Assembly (NCBI GenBank): GCA_009782025.1
Contig: WQUQ01000079.1
Location: forward strand, 1 to 6,555
Direction: 5' to 3'
From: Desulfobulbus sp.
Lineage (GTDB): Bacteria > Pseudomonadota > Gammaproteobacteria > Burkholderiales > Rhodocyclaceae
DNA: 6,555 nucleotides
The notes beneath the pieces are model-generated. The model made no database searches, had not been told where the DNA came from, and was given only the letters and a program-made list of their open reading frames with translations. The translations under genes were made by a program, and so were the position numbers. Below are positions 1 through 6,325 of the stretch, in pieces; the first letter of the stretch is position 1; each line of letters opens with the position of its first letter.

Positions 1-224
1 GCGACTGGGTGCTCGGTTCCGATGAGTGGGTCACCATGGGCGTGCCCTCCGACGGCTCCTACGACATCCCCAAGGGCATCGTGTTCGGCATGCCGTGCGA
101 GTGCAAGGGCGGTTCCTACAAGATCATCCAGGGTCTGGAAATCGACGCCTACAGCCGGGAGAAGATCAACCTGACGCTGAAGGAACTGACCGACGAGGCC
201 GAGGCCGTCAAGGACATGCTGTAA
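1..224 (+). CDS. mdh: Malate dehydrogenase, C-terminal part (5' truncated by window)
   Basis: This is the last 74 codons of an NAD-dependent malate dehydrogenase, the TCA-cycle enzyme that interconverts malate and oxaloacetate in the cytosol. The frame is open from base 3 and ends with TAA at 222-224. The visible protein begins [20 protein letters not shown] and continues through [33 protein letters not shown] and a charged C-terminal helix ending VKDML. This is the typical C-terminal lobe of the betaproteobacterial MDH (about 329 residues, lactate/malate dehydrogenase superfamily). The dinucleotide-binding fold and the catalytic His/Asp pair lie upstream of the window. A strong terminator follows within 30 bases. 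Family assignment is by recognition of the C-terminal motifs; it is very unlikely to be anything else. Confidence 0.94.
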   Translation, partial: DWVLGSDEWVTMGVPSDGSYDIPKGIVFGMPCECKGGSYKIIQGLEIDAYSREKINLTLKELTDEAEAVKDML

Positions 225-250
225 TCCGGCCAGTCGCCTAGCCTCACCCG

Positions 251-280
251 AAGGCCGCGGTAGAATGCCGCGGCCTTTTT
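251..280 (+). terminator. Rho-independent terminator after mdh
   Basis: A perfect 10-bp stem, AAGGCCGCGG (251-260) pairing with CCGCGGCCTT (268-277), has a 7-base loop TAGAATG and runs directly into a T tract (276-280, followed by more T-rich sequence). It starts 27 bases after the mdh stop codon. It should end most mdh transcription before the lyase gene, so the two co-directional genes are probably not a simple operon. The loop carries TAGAAT, which resembles a -10 box. Confidence 0.87.
261..266 (+). promoter_or_regulatory. Possible -10 box (TAGAAT) for the lyase gene
   Basis: TAGAAT matches five of six bases of the sigma-70 -10 consensus and lies in the loop of the mdh terminator, about 35 bases upstream of the ATG at 302. 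Transcription from here would give a short leader. No convincing -35 box is visible 16-18 bases upstream (CTAGCC region), and the extended -10 is only partial (CGG rather than TGN). This is a weak call, made mainly because the lyase needs its own promoter downstream of the terminator. Confidence 0.25.
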
Positions 281-301
281 CATTTTCACCGCCCGAACGC
301 C

Positions 302-1285
302 ATGCGCCATCCCAAAGAAATCCTTTTCGCCGGCGAAAAGCCCTTCCCCATCCTGCCCGCCGTCGACCACTATGCCGGGTCGGAAAAATTGATGCGGAAG
401 GCGCTCCAGTTGCAGCAGGAACTCGGCCCGATTTTCGACATCACCTGCGACTGCGAGGACGGCGCCCACGCCGGCGCCGAGAAGGAGCACGCCGAGATGG
501 CGGCCGGTGTGATCCTGTCGGACGACAATCGCTTCAACCGCGTCGGCGCCCGCGTCCATGACGTGAGCCACGCGCACTGGCGACAGGACATGGAAATCCT
601 GGTGCGTCTGGCCGGCAGCCGGCTACCCTTCATCACCCTGCCCAAGCCGTGCTCCGCCGCCAATGTGCAAATGCAGATCGAGGCGCTAAGGCAAATCGAG
701 AAACAATGCGGCCTCGACCGCGAAATCCCGGTGCATGTACTGATCGAAACCCACGGCGCGCTGCGCGAGGTCTGGCAAATCGCGGCGCTGCCCGGCGTCG
801 AGTCGCTCGACTTCGGCCTGATGGATTTCGTCTCCGGCCACCACGGGGCCATTCCCGGCGCGGCGATGAAAAGTCCCGGCCAGTTCGAGCATCCGCTGGT
901 CGCCCGCGCCAAGTGCGAAATCAGCGCCGCCGCCCTGGCCTGCGGCGTCGTGCCCGCGCACAACGTGACCACCGAATTGAAGGACATCGAGGCCATCCGC
1001 CATGACGCCCTGCGCGCCCGCCGGGAATTCGGCTACCTGCGCATGTGGAGCATCCACCCGAATCAGATCCTGCCCATCATCGAGGCCATGCGCCCCGATT
1101 TTTCCGAAGTCCAGGCCGCCGCCGACATCCTCATTGCCGCCCAGGAGAGGGACTGGGGGCCGATCCAGCACGACGGCAAGCTGCATGATCGCGCTTCCTA
1201 CCGCTATTACTGGGAATTACTCGAACGCGCCCAGATCACCGGCATGGACATTTCCGACGCGGCCAGGAACCGTTTCTTCGGCTGA
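302..1285 (+). CDS. HpcH/HpaI aldolase / citrate lyase beta-like (CitE-like) CoA-ester lyase
   Basis: This 327-residue protein belongs to the CitE/malyl-CoA lyase branch of the HpcH/HpaI family: TIM-barrel, Mg-dependent enzymes that cleave C-C bonds in beta-hydroxyacyl-CoA substrates, or hydrolyse malyl-CoA. Seen in the sequence: N-terminal KEILFAGEKPF (residues 5-15), where most relatives have a GxR motif; DCEDG at 50-54, matching the LEDAV region; IETHGAL with E149; FGLMDF with D175; and a C-terminal SIHPNQI substrate-loop motif. E149 and D175 are 26 residues apart, as expected for the Mg-binding pair. Length is typical. Its position after mdh suggests work on malyl-CoA or a related ester (inference); citramalyl-CoA or another 2-hydroxyacyl-CoA is also possible. 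No separate citrate lyase alpha or gamma subunit is visible, so it is probably not part of a true citrate lyase. The ATG at 302 has no clear Shine-Dalgarno sequence. The stop codon lies inside a 22-bp repeat. Confidence 0.92.
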   Translation: MRHPKEILFAGEKPFPILPAVDHYAGSEKLMRKALQLQQELGPIFDITCDCEDGAHAGAEKEHAEMAAGVILSDDNRFNRVGARVHDVSHAHWRQDMEILVRLAGSRLPFITLPKPCSAANVQMQIEALRQIEKQCGLDREIPVHVLIETHGALREVWQIAALPGVESLDFGLMDFVSGHHGAIPGAAMKSPGQFEHPLVARAKCEISAAALACGVVPAHNVTTELKDIEAIRHDALRARREFGYLRMWSIHPNQILPIIEAMRPDFSEVQAAADILIAAQERDWGPIQHDGKLHDRASYRYYWELLERAQITGMDISDAARNRFFG

Positions 1286-1299
1286 TTCAAAAATGGAAT
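1278..1299 (+). repeat. 22-bp repeat, solo copy across the lyase stop codon
   Basis: The sequence begins TCGGCTGATT, continues with C and five A residues, and ends TGGAAT. It matches the reverse complement of 2617-2638 at 21 of 22 positions and the copy at 2699-2720 at 18 of 22. Similarity stops at both edges, so the unit is discrete. The lyase stop codon TGA (1283-1285) is inside it, and it encodes the final Gly codon. It lies in the 40-bp gap between two convergent genes. No partner arm is visible next to it. Confidence 0.85.
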
Positions 1300-1325
1300 G
1301 AAACGCCCGGTCGCCGGAGAAACGT

Positions 1326-2582
1326 TCAGGGAACCCGTTTTTCCGGCAGCGCCACCTGCTGTCCGGTACTGAACTGGTAGTCCTTGAAGACATGCTCGGC
1401 CGTCAGCAACTGGTAGCGACCGTCGGGCAAGCGGTGGCTGGTGTCTTTCAGGCGCCAGGTCAACTGGCCGCAGGTCCAGATCTCGAAGTTGCGCATGTGC
1501 GTGCACAGGCAGGTCTTGTCCCACACCTTGACCTTGCGGGCGCCCGGATGGGCCGCCACCTCGCGGTTGTACGAAGCGATGTAGGCGCATTTGCCGGCGG
1601 CGTCCAGCAGATAGCCGTAAGCCTCGCAGTTGGGACGGATGCCGTCGCCGATGCCGGGGCTGGATTTGATCATGCGCATCGGGTAGCCGGTCGGGGAAAT
1701 CTGGTTGACTTCGATGTCTTCCTCGGTGGCCTTGAAATATTCCTGCTTGGTTTCGGCCGGCAGGCCGCACTCCTCGGTGACCGTGAAGCGGGTGGCCACC
1801 TGCACGGCGGCGGCGCCCTGTTCGAGGAAAGCGGCGGCGTCGGAACCGGTGAAGATGCCGCCGGCCGGAATCACCGGAATGTCGAGATGCTCGTCCTTCA
1901 GGTAGCGCAACACGTCGGCGACAATCACCGCCAGGTCGTATTCGGCCCAGTCCATGCCGAAACCGAGATGGCCGCCAGCCAAAGGCCCTTCGACGACGAT
2001 GTAATCAGGCAGGCGGTTGGTGCGGGCGCTCTTCTTGAGGAACAACTGCAAGGCGCGCACCGAGGAAACGATGATGCCCAGCTTGGCGTCGCGAAAACGC
2101 GGATGCTCCTCGATCAGGCCAAAAGAGCCGAGATGCAGGCCGGCGGCCAGCGTGATGCCGTCGATGCCGGCATCGAGCGCCGCCGACATGCGCACCTTGA
2201 GCGTCTCGCGCGGGGCGTTCATGGTCAGTTTTTCCATGCAGTTGATGAGCACCAGACCGCTGCCCCGTTTGCGCTGCATGGTGGCCTCGACATGCAGGCG
2301 GGTCGCCTCCGCCAGACGGCCAAGATCGAATTTGACCGGGGATTTGTCCTCGTTGAGCACGTTGTATTTGTAGAGGGCCAGCTTTTCCTTGACGTGTTTG
2401 GTCTCGTAGCGGCGGTCGGACACGGTGTTGATCATCGCATCCGAGATATGGCCGACGCCCCCGAGGCGCGCCGCTTCCAGCGCCAGATCGGCGGTCGAAA
2501 TATCGACCCCCATGCCGCCGATCATGATCGGCACGAGTTCATGCTTGCCAAGGCGCAAGCGGAAATCATCCACACGCTTCAT
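1326..2582 (-). CDS. Nitronate monooxygenase (2-nitropropane dioxygenase) family flavoprotein with Cys-rich C-terminus
   Basis: This 418-residue protein is an FMN-dependent TIM-barrel oxidoreductase of the nitronate monooxygenase/FabK-like family, whose members oxidise alkyl nitronates to carbonyl compounds and nitrite. Visible motifs: N-terminal PIMIGGMGVDIS; the VVEGPLAGGHLGFG segment with the putative catalytic His at H205; and the phosphate-binding PVIPAGGIFTGSDAA (236-250) followed by GAAAVQVATRF, which holds FMN. The last 100 or so residues go beyond the usual barrel and carry C319, C332, C358, C360 and C371, suggesting a metal or Fe-S site (inference). No signal peptide or membrane segment is seen. 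The ATG at 2582 is preferred over a GTG at 2606 because GAGGA sits 5 bases upstream of it. The gene is convergent with the lyase, divergent from nnrS, and bracketed by inverted 22-bp repeats. Substrate is uncertain: many family members are annotated only as NAD(P)H-dependent flavin oxidoreductases. Confidence 0.9.
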   Translation of the reverse strand: MKRVDDFRLRLGKHELVPIMIGGMGVDISTADLALEAARLGGVGHISDAMINTVSDRRYETKHVKEKLALYKYNVLNEDKSPVKFDLGRLAEATRLHVEATMQRKRGSGLVLINCMEKLTMNAPRETLKVRMSAALDAGIDGITLAAGLHLGSFGLIEEHPRFRDAKLGIIVSSVRALQLFLKKSARTNRLPDYIVVEGPLAGGHLGFGMDWAEYDLAVIVADVLRYLKDEHLDIPVIPAGGIFTGSDAAAFLEQGAAAVQVATRFTVTEECGLPAETKQEYFKATEEDIEVNQISPTGYPMRMIKSSPGIGDGIRPNCEAYGYLLDAAGKCAYIASYNREVAAHPGARKVKVWDKTCLCTHMRNFEIWTCGQLTWRLKDTSHRLPDGRYQLLTAEHVFKDYQFSTGQQVALPEKRVP

Positions 2583-2587
2583 TTTTG

Positions 2588-2592
2588 TCCTC
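2588..2592 (-). promoter_or_regulatory. Ribosome binding site deciding the nitronate monooxygenase start
   Basis: On the minus strand the sequence reads TTGAGGACAAAAATG, so GAGGA is 5 bases from the ATG at 2582. The upstream in-frame GTG at 2606 has no comparable purine-rich site, so the shorter 418-residue protein beginning MKRVDDF is the better call. Confidence 0.75.
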
Positions 2593-2616
2593 AAGGAAAC
2601 CGGCACGCTCGCACTT

Positions 2617-2638
2617 ATTCCATTTTTAAATCAGCCGA
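2617..2638 (-). repeat. 22-bp repeat, left arm of the fold-back element
   Basis: Read on the minus strand it begins TCGGCTGATTT and ends AAATGGAAT. It is nearly identical (21/22) to the solo copy at 1278-1299 and inverted relative to it, so these two copies bracket the nitronate monooxygenase gene. It also pairs with 2699-2720 to form the short element. Its A+T-rich part is the most promoter-like sequence upstream of the nitronate monooxygenase, but no good -35/-10 pair could be assigned. Confidence 0.85.
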
Positions 2639-2698
2639 GCACGCGAAGGCGAAGCGAGAGACAGTGCGGTTGCACGGCAAGCGAAGCCGACAAAGTGA

Positions 2699-2720
2699 TC
2701 GGTTGATTTGGAAATGGAAT
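2699..2720 (+). repeat. 22-bp repeat, right arm of the fold-back element
   Basis: It begins TCGGTTGATTTGG and ends AAATGGAAT. It differs from the left arm (reverse-complemented) at three positions and from the copy at 1278-1299 at four, so it is the most diverged of the three. It is in direct orientation relative to 1278-1299. Confidence 0.8.
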
Positions 2721-2742
2721 TACCCCTGCGTAACCGGGCCAA

Positions 2743-2758
2743 GCGTATGATTTTACGC
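2743..2758. promoter_or_regulatory. Short palindrome GCGTA-N6-TACGC upstream of nnrS, possible operator
   Basis: A perfect 5-6-5 inverted repeat (GCGTA, TGATTT, TACGC) lies about 105 bases upstream of the nnrS start. A further GCGTA at 2728-2732 is 15 bases before the first arm. The geometry could suit a dimeric regulator, but the arms are short and no known binding motif was recognised. A canonical FNR/NNR-type TTGAT-N4-ATCAA site is absent; only a half site ATCAA is seen at 2794-2798. Confidence 0.25.
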
Positions 2759-2850
2759 CAATGTGCCCCCGGATGCTTGCCGTGCCCGGATAAATCAAGT
2801 TTTCCCGTTTCCGGCATGACTAAACTTCGCCCTTCGCTCAATCCCCACGC

Positions 2851-2855
2851 AAAGG
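2851..2855 (+). promoter_or_regulatory. Probable ribosome binding site of nnrS (AAAGG)
   Basis: AAAGG ends 7 bases before the ATG at 2863. It is modest in strength but correctly spaced, and it supports this start, which also gives the typical NnrS N-terminus MRLTSHPLWLVGFRPFF. Confidence 0.5.
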
Positions 2856-2862
2856 TTCGCCC

Positions 2863-4023
2863 ATGCGCCTGACCTCGCACCCGCTCTGGCTGGTTGGCTT
2901 TCGCCCCTTCTTCACCCTCGCCTGCCTGGCCGGCGTGATTCTGCCGCCCGTCTGGGCCTTGATCTTCGGCGGCCAACTGGCGGCGCCGGACACCCCGTTC
3001 AGCACGATCCAGTGGCATGCCCACGAAATGTTCTTCGGCTTCGGCTGGGCGGTACTCGGCGGTTTTCTGCTGACCGCGACCAAGAACTGGGTCGAGATTC
3101 GCGGTTATCACGGCCTGGCCTTGCTGCTGCTGGCTGCCGCCTGGATCGTCGAACGCCTCGCCATGAGCTTTGGCGGCCACTGGCCGCGGCCGCTGTTCCT
3201 GCTGGCCGGCAACCTGTTCCTCGGCAGCATCGTCGTCATGCTGTTGTGGACGCTGACCCGCTATCGCCAACGCGACAGTTACCGCGACAACGTTTTTTTC
3301 CTGGTCATGCTGCCGGCCTTCATCGTCGCCAAAACCCTGCTGCTGGCCGGCAGCGACTTTACCGCCGGCATCACGATGAGCATTGGCCTGTTCCGCCTGG
3401 CTTTTCTGGTCATGCTCGAACGCACGCTGACGCAATTCATGAAAGCCGCCTTCCAGGTGCAAATCCTGCGCCAGCCCAGTCTCGACATGGCGATCAAGCT
3501 GCTCGGTCTGACGCTGGTGGTCGAATTTCTGCTGCCGCCGCCGCTGGCCGCCGCCATCGCGCTGACTCTGGCGGCGCTGCTCGGCATCCGCTTCGTTTTC
3601 TGGAAACCGCAACTGGCCTTGCGCCGTATCGACATCGGCATCATGACTATCGGCTACCTGATGATCGTGCTGCAACTGCTGGTGGACGCCTTCGGCCATC
3701 TCGCCAACCTCGTCTGGGTTGGCTCCGTATCGGTGCATCTATTTACCGTCGGCGTCATGGGCTGCGTCATCCCGGCGATGATGATCCGCATCGCCAACGG
3801 TCACACCGGGCGCAAGGTCGTATTCACGGGCGCGGACCGACTGGTCCTGTACCTCATGCTGGCCACGCTGTTCTTCCGCATCGGCCTGCCGCAGTTGTTT
3901 CCGGCCGGCTACCTGGGCTGGATCTACCTCTCCGCCGGCGCCTGGGCGCTGGCCTGGGGCATTCTCGCCTGGCGCATCATCCCCTTGTTGCTGCAACCGC
4001 GCATCGACGGTCGCGAGCACTAG
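2863..4023 (+). CDS. nnrS: NnrS family haem-copper membrane protein
   Basis: This 386-residue polytopic inner-membrane protein belongs to the NnrS family. Characterised members contain haem and copper, are found mainly in denitrifiers and NO-exposed bacteria, and are linked to NO metabolism or relief of nitrosative stress. Seen in the sequence: N-terminal HPLWLVGFRPFF (6-17); the signature WHAHEMFFGFGWAVLGGFLLTATKNW starting at W51, with H52 and H54 as likely metal ligands; a late membrane motif with H292 (VHLFTVGVMGCVIP); and GHTGR at 313-317. The rest is a run of hydrophobic helices, about 12, filling most of the length, with a short charged C-terminus. Length is normal and there is no sign of damage. 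It diverges from the nitronate monooxygenase, a nitrite-releasing family, and its stop codon is one base from that of the convergent chemoreceptor. No nitrite or NO reductase genes are in the window. Confidence 0.93.
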   Translation: MRLTSHPLWLVGFRPFFTLACLAGVILPPVWALIFGGQLAAPDTPFSTIQWHAHEMFFGFGWAVLGGFLLTATKNWVEIRGYHGLALLLLAAAWIVERLAMSFGGHWPRPLFLLAGNLFLGSIVVMLLWTLTRYRQRDSYRDNVFFLVMLPAFIVAKTLLLAGSDFTAGITMSIGLFRLAFLVMLERTLTQFMKAAFQVQILRQPSLDMAIKLLGLTLVVEFLLPPPLAAAIALTLAALLGIRFVFWKPQLALRRIDIGIMTIGYLMIVLQLLVDAFGHLANLVWVGSVSVHLFTVGVMGCVIPAMMIRIANGHTGRKVVFTGADRLVLYLMLATLFFRIGLPQLFPAGYLGWIYLSAGAWALAWGILAWRIIPLLLQPRIDGREH

Positions 4024-4024
4024 A

Positions 4025-6058
4025 TCAGATCTTGAACCCGGCGACGCGCGTGCGCAGACTTTCGGCGAGTTTTTCCAGTTCGGCGGCATGTTCGGCCGAT
4101 TGTTTGGCCATGACGCTGCTGTCATCCGACATGCTGGCGATTTTTTCGACATTTCTGGCGATTTCGGCGATCGCCGTCGTCTGTTCGCCGATCGCATGCG
4201 AAATGCTCGTCACGGCGGCATTCACCTGACTGGCGCTGTCGCGGATGTTGGCAATGCTGGCACCGGCATTTTCGGCGTATACCATGCCTTCTTCGACCTG
4301 ATGAACGCCGCTGTCCATGCTCGTCACCGCCCCTTCGGTGCCGGCCTGGATGCGGCCGATCAGCGTGGCGATTTCCTGGGTCGACGCGGACGTGCGCTCG
4401 GCGAGCTTGCGCACCTCGTCGGCGACGACGGCGAAACCGCGCCCCTGTTCGCCAGCGCGCGCCGCCTCGATGGCGGCGTTGAGCGCCAGCAGGTTGGTCT
4501 GCTCGGCAATTTCCCGAATCACGCTGACGATCGCCGAGATGGCTTTCGATTCCTGGCCCAGCGTGGTCACCGCCGACGAAGCGGCGCGCACCGTCTCGGC
4601 AATGCGCGTCATGCTGGCGACCGCCTGCCCGATCACTTCCGCGCCCTGGCTGGAAACATGCCCGGATTCCTCGGATACGCTATTGGCATGATTGGCGTTT
4701 TCGGACACATTGACGATATTGGCGTTGATTTCCTCGATGCTGGAGGCCATGGCCGCCGCGGCATCGCTCTGCCGTCCCGATTGCGTCGCCACCTGCGTGG
4801 CCGAACCGGACAGTTCGGCGGATTTTTCAGCCAACCGGAATGATGCGGCATGGATGTCGCTCAAGGTGGCGCGCATATCCCTGGTCATTTTGTTGGTCGC
4901 TTCCAGCAACTGCCCCACTTCGTCCCCGCTGCGCTGCTCGACGCTCACCGTCAGGTCGCCGGAAGCGATGCGCCGCATCGCTTCGACCGCTTCCATCAGA
5001 GGCCGCGTCACCCAGCGGCGTGAGGAAAAGAATACCGTGACGCACAGCAGGATACACAGCGCCACCGCCCCGAGGATCAGGCGATTGCGCACGGCGTGGG
5101 TCTGCACCTTGAGTTCATCGACATAAATGCTCGAGGCGATGACCCAGTTCCATGCCGGCATGGACGTGAACGCGGCTATTTTCTGGTACTCCTCCGTTTC
5201 ACCCGGTTTGGGGAAGAGGTAGTAGACCACCCCCTCCTTCCCCTCCACCATCTCGCGGATGTAATAAACGCCATTGCTGTCCTGGGCGTCCCACAGGCTC
5301 TTGCCCTCTTTCGTCGGATGCAGGACGAACGCGCCTTTGTTGGCGGCATCCATGGCGAAAATGTAACCGGTCTCGAACAACCTGATGTTTTGCAACCTCT
5401 TTTTCAGATCGACCAACTGTTCACTGAAATCCAGCCCGACGAAAAGGGCGCCGACGACCTGGCCCGAGGCGCTGAGGATCGGCCTGTAATGCGTCATGTA
5501 GTCACGGCCGAACAGGCGCGCCTTGCCGATATAGGTCTTGCCGGCCAGCAGCAGTTCGCGCGCCGGATGTTGCGCGCCCAGCGGCGTGCCCATGGCTCGC
5601 GTCCCGTCTTCCTTTTTGAGCGACGTGGCAATACGGACGAAGTCATCGCCCTGGCGAACGAACAGGGTGCCAACCGCCGTGGTATTGGCGGTAAAGCGAT
5701 CAAACGGCGCGACATTGCCGTTGAGCGCCTTGCCATTCAAGGTCAGCGCGGGCGTTTTGGCGCTGCCGACCTCGATGGTTTCATCGGCGCGCAAGGCGAA
5801 TTCCCCGCTGAAATCCACCTGCAAGGTTTGGATCAGCCGTTCCGTCGCCTTCTCAAGCGATACGCGAACCGTTTCGATCATATCGACGGCCTGTTGATTG
5901 GTTCGCTTGATTTGGTCGATGCCCTGCCGCAAAAATACGGAATTCAGCCAGATGCTCAAGGCAATGATCGCCACGATGAACAGACCGAGAATCGTCATGG
6001 CTTGAATGACGTTCAATTTTGTCGAAATCGAGAAATTGCGGAATGCGCCGCTTGTCAT
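4025..6058 (-). CDS. Methyl-accepting chemotaxis protein with periplasmic Cache sensor
   Basis: This 677-residue transmembrane chemoreceptor signals through CheW/CheA to the flagellar motor. Order of parts: short cytoplasmic N-terminus; TM1 about 17-38; a large periplasmic region about 40-325 resembling a Cache_3-Cache_2 sensor, with DYMTHYRPI (186-194), a GALFVGLDF strand, a second half starting near Y232 (GYIFAMDA) and an AWNWV segment (W303, W305); TM2 about 327-344; HAMP about 345-400 with P353 and DEVGQL (379-384); then the long coiled-coil signalling domain. The hairpin tip is intact ([20 protein letters not shown] from 516, then [20 protein letters not shown] to 555). It ends RVAGFKI, with no CheR-binding NWETF-type pentapeptide. 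The ATG at 6058 is preceded by GGGGA, close at 3 bases. Ligand unknown; Cache receptors often sense organic acids or amino acids. No other che genes are nearby. Confidence 0.95.
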   Translation of the reverse strand: MTSGAFRNFSISTKLNVIQAMTILGLFIVAIIALSIWLNSVFLRQGIDQIKRTNQQAVDMIETVRVSLEKATERLIQTLQVDFSGEFALRADETIEVGSAKTPALTLNGKALNGNVAPFDRFTANTTAVGTLFVRQGDDFVRIATSLKKEDGTRAMGTPLGAQHPARELLLAGKTYIGKARLFGRDYMTHYRPILSASGQVVGALFVGLDFSEQLVDLKKRLQNIRLFETGYIFAMDAANKGAFVLHPTKEGKSLWDAQDSNGVYYIREMVEGKEGVVYYLFPKPGETEEYQKIAAFTSMPAWNWVIASSIYVDELKVQTHAVRNRLILGAVALCILLCVTVFFSSRRWVTRPLMEAVEAMRRIASGDLTVSVEQRSGDEVGQLLEATNKMTRDMRATLSDIHAASFRLAEKSAELSGSATQVATQSGRQSDAAAAMASSIEEINANIVNVSENANHANSVSEESGHVSSQGAEVIGQAVASMTRIAETVRAASSAVTTLGQESKAISAIVSVIREIAEQTNLLALNAAIEAARAGEQGRGFAVVADEVRKLAERTSASTQEIATLIGRIQAGTEGAVTSMDSGVHQVEEGMVYAENAGASIANIRDSASQVNAAVTSISHAIGEQTTAIAEIARNVEKIASMSDDSSVMAKQSAEHAAELEKLAESLRTRVAGFKI

Positions 6059-6270
6059 GATTCCCCGCTCACTATTGATGACCCGCTGAGCAATTTACCA
6101 GATTCGTCATCATTCCTGTTCGCCTGCCATGGTGTCTACAATCAAATCAACGTTTCGCCCGACATTCCCTCCGGGACGATCATCTTGGCAAACAACCCAC
6201 GATCCTCCAATCCGCCCGGCCTCATGCCAGGTTTTCTGGACGAGCGGCGGCAGGAAACAAGGCATTCGAG
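6059..6270. other. Intergenic region between the chemoreceptor and rplS
   Basis: No convincing gene is seen here. Short open frames on both strands have no recognisable protein motifs and overlap the L19 terminator. The chemoreceptor promoter must lie here or further right, but no strong sigma-70 or sigma-28 site was found. The region is moderately GC-rich and has no obvious repeat. Confidence 0.6.
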
Positions 6271-6304
6271 AAAACGCAAACGGGGCACCCAAGCGCCCCG
6301 TTTG
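6271..6304 (-). terminator. Rho-independent terminator after rplS
   Basis: A perfect 10-bp stem, CAAACGGGGC (6277-6286) with GCCCCGTTTG (6295-6304), has an 8-base loop. Read on the minus strand it is followed by CGTTTTC, a short T tract. It starts 21 bases past the L19 stop codon and probably ends the ribosomal protein operon transcript before the chemoreceptor gene. Confidence 0.85.
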
Positions 6305-6325
6305 TCATGGCCATGCTTCGCCGGA

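Larger units (their letters stand above)
2617..2720. mobile_element. 104-bp MITE-like fold-back repeat element
   Basis: Two 22-bp arms (2617-2638 and 2699-2720) are inverted repeats with 19 of 22 matches and enclose a 60-base core. The ends are ATTCCATTT and AAATGGAAT. The core contains a small hairpin GTGC-GGTT-GCAC (2665-2676) and an imperfect direct repeat (GCACGCGAAGGCGAAGCGA at 2639-2657 and GCACGGCAAGCGAAGCCGA at 2672-2690). There is no reading frame of note and no transposase. Architecture and size fit a non-autonomous fold-back element. No clear target-site duplication is visible (flanks are CACTT and TACCC). It lies in the divergent region between the nitronate monooxygenase and nnrS, 34 bases upstream of the former's start, so it may influence that gene's promoter. 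A regulatory or transcript hairpin is an alternative. Confidence 0.6.

Noticed and set aside
2582..2606. GTG start for the nitronate monooxygenase giving eight extra residues
   Set aside because: There is no Shine-Dalgarno sequence before the GTG, whereas the ATG at 2582 has GAGGA at ideal spacing and begins a typical family N-terminus.
1392..2750. A 452-codon open frame on the plus strand opposite the nitronate monooxygenase
   Set aside because: It lies antisense to a clear flavoprotein with intact motifs, its translation is Ala/Gly/His/Val-rich with no recognisable domain, and it runs through the repeat element. It is a typical shadow frame of GC-rich coding DNA.
2785..2798. FNR/NNR-type box upstream of nnrS
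   Set aside because: Only the ATCAA half is present; the bases at the other half are CCCGG instead of TTGAT.
2626..3738. A 370-codon minus-strand frame rich in Gln, His, Arg and Glu opposite nnrS
   Set aside because: Its low-complexity composition is the complement of hydrophobic Leu/Ala/Val codons of a membrane protein; there is no motif, and nnrS is unmistakable on the other strand.
3012..4229. A 405-codon plus-strand frame overlapping nnrS and the chemoreceptor end
   Set aside because: Arg/Ala/Pro/His-rich out-of-frame translation crossing two genuine genes; no motif.
6072..6097. Sigma-28-like flagellar promoter upstream of the chemoreceptor on the minus strand (TAAA, 14 bases, ATCAATAG)
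   Set aside because: The -10 part matches the GCCGATAA consensus poorly, and the implied transcript start would be at or inside the ribosome binding site (6062-6066), leaving no usable leader.
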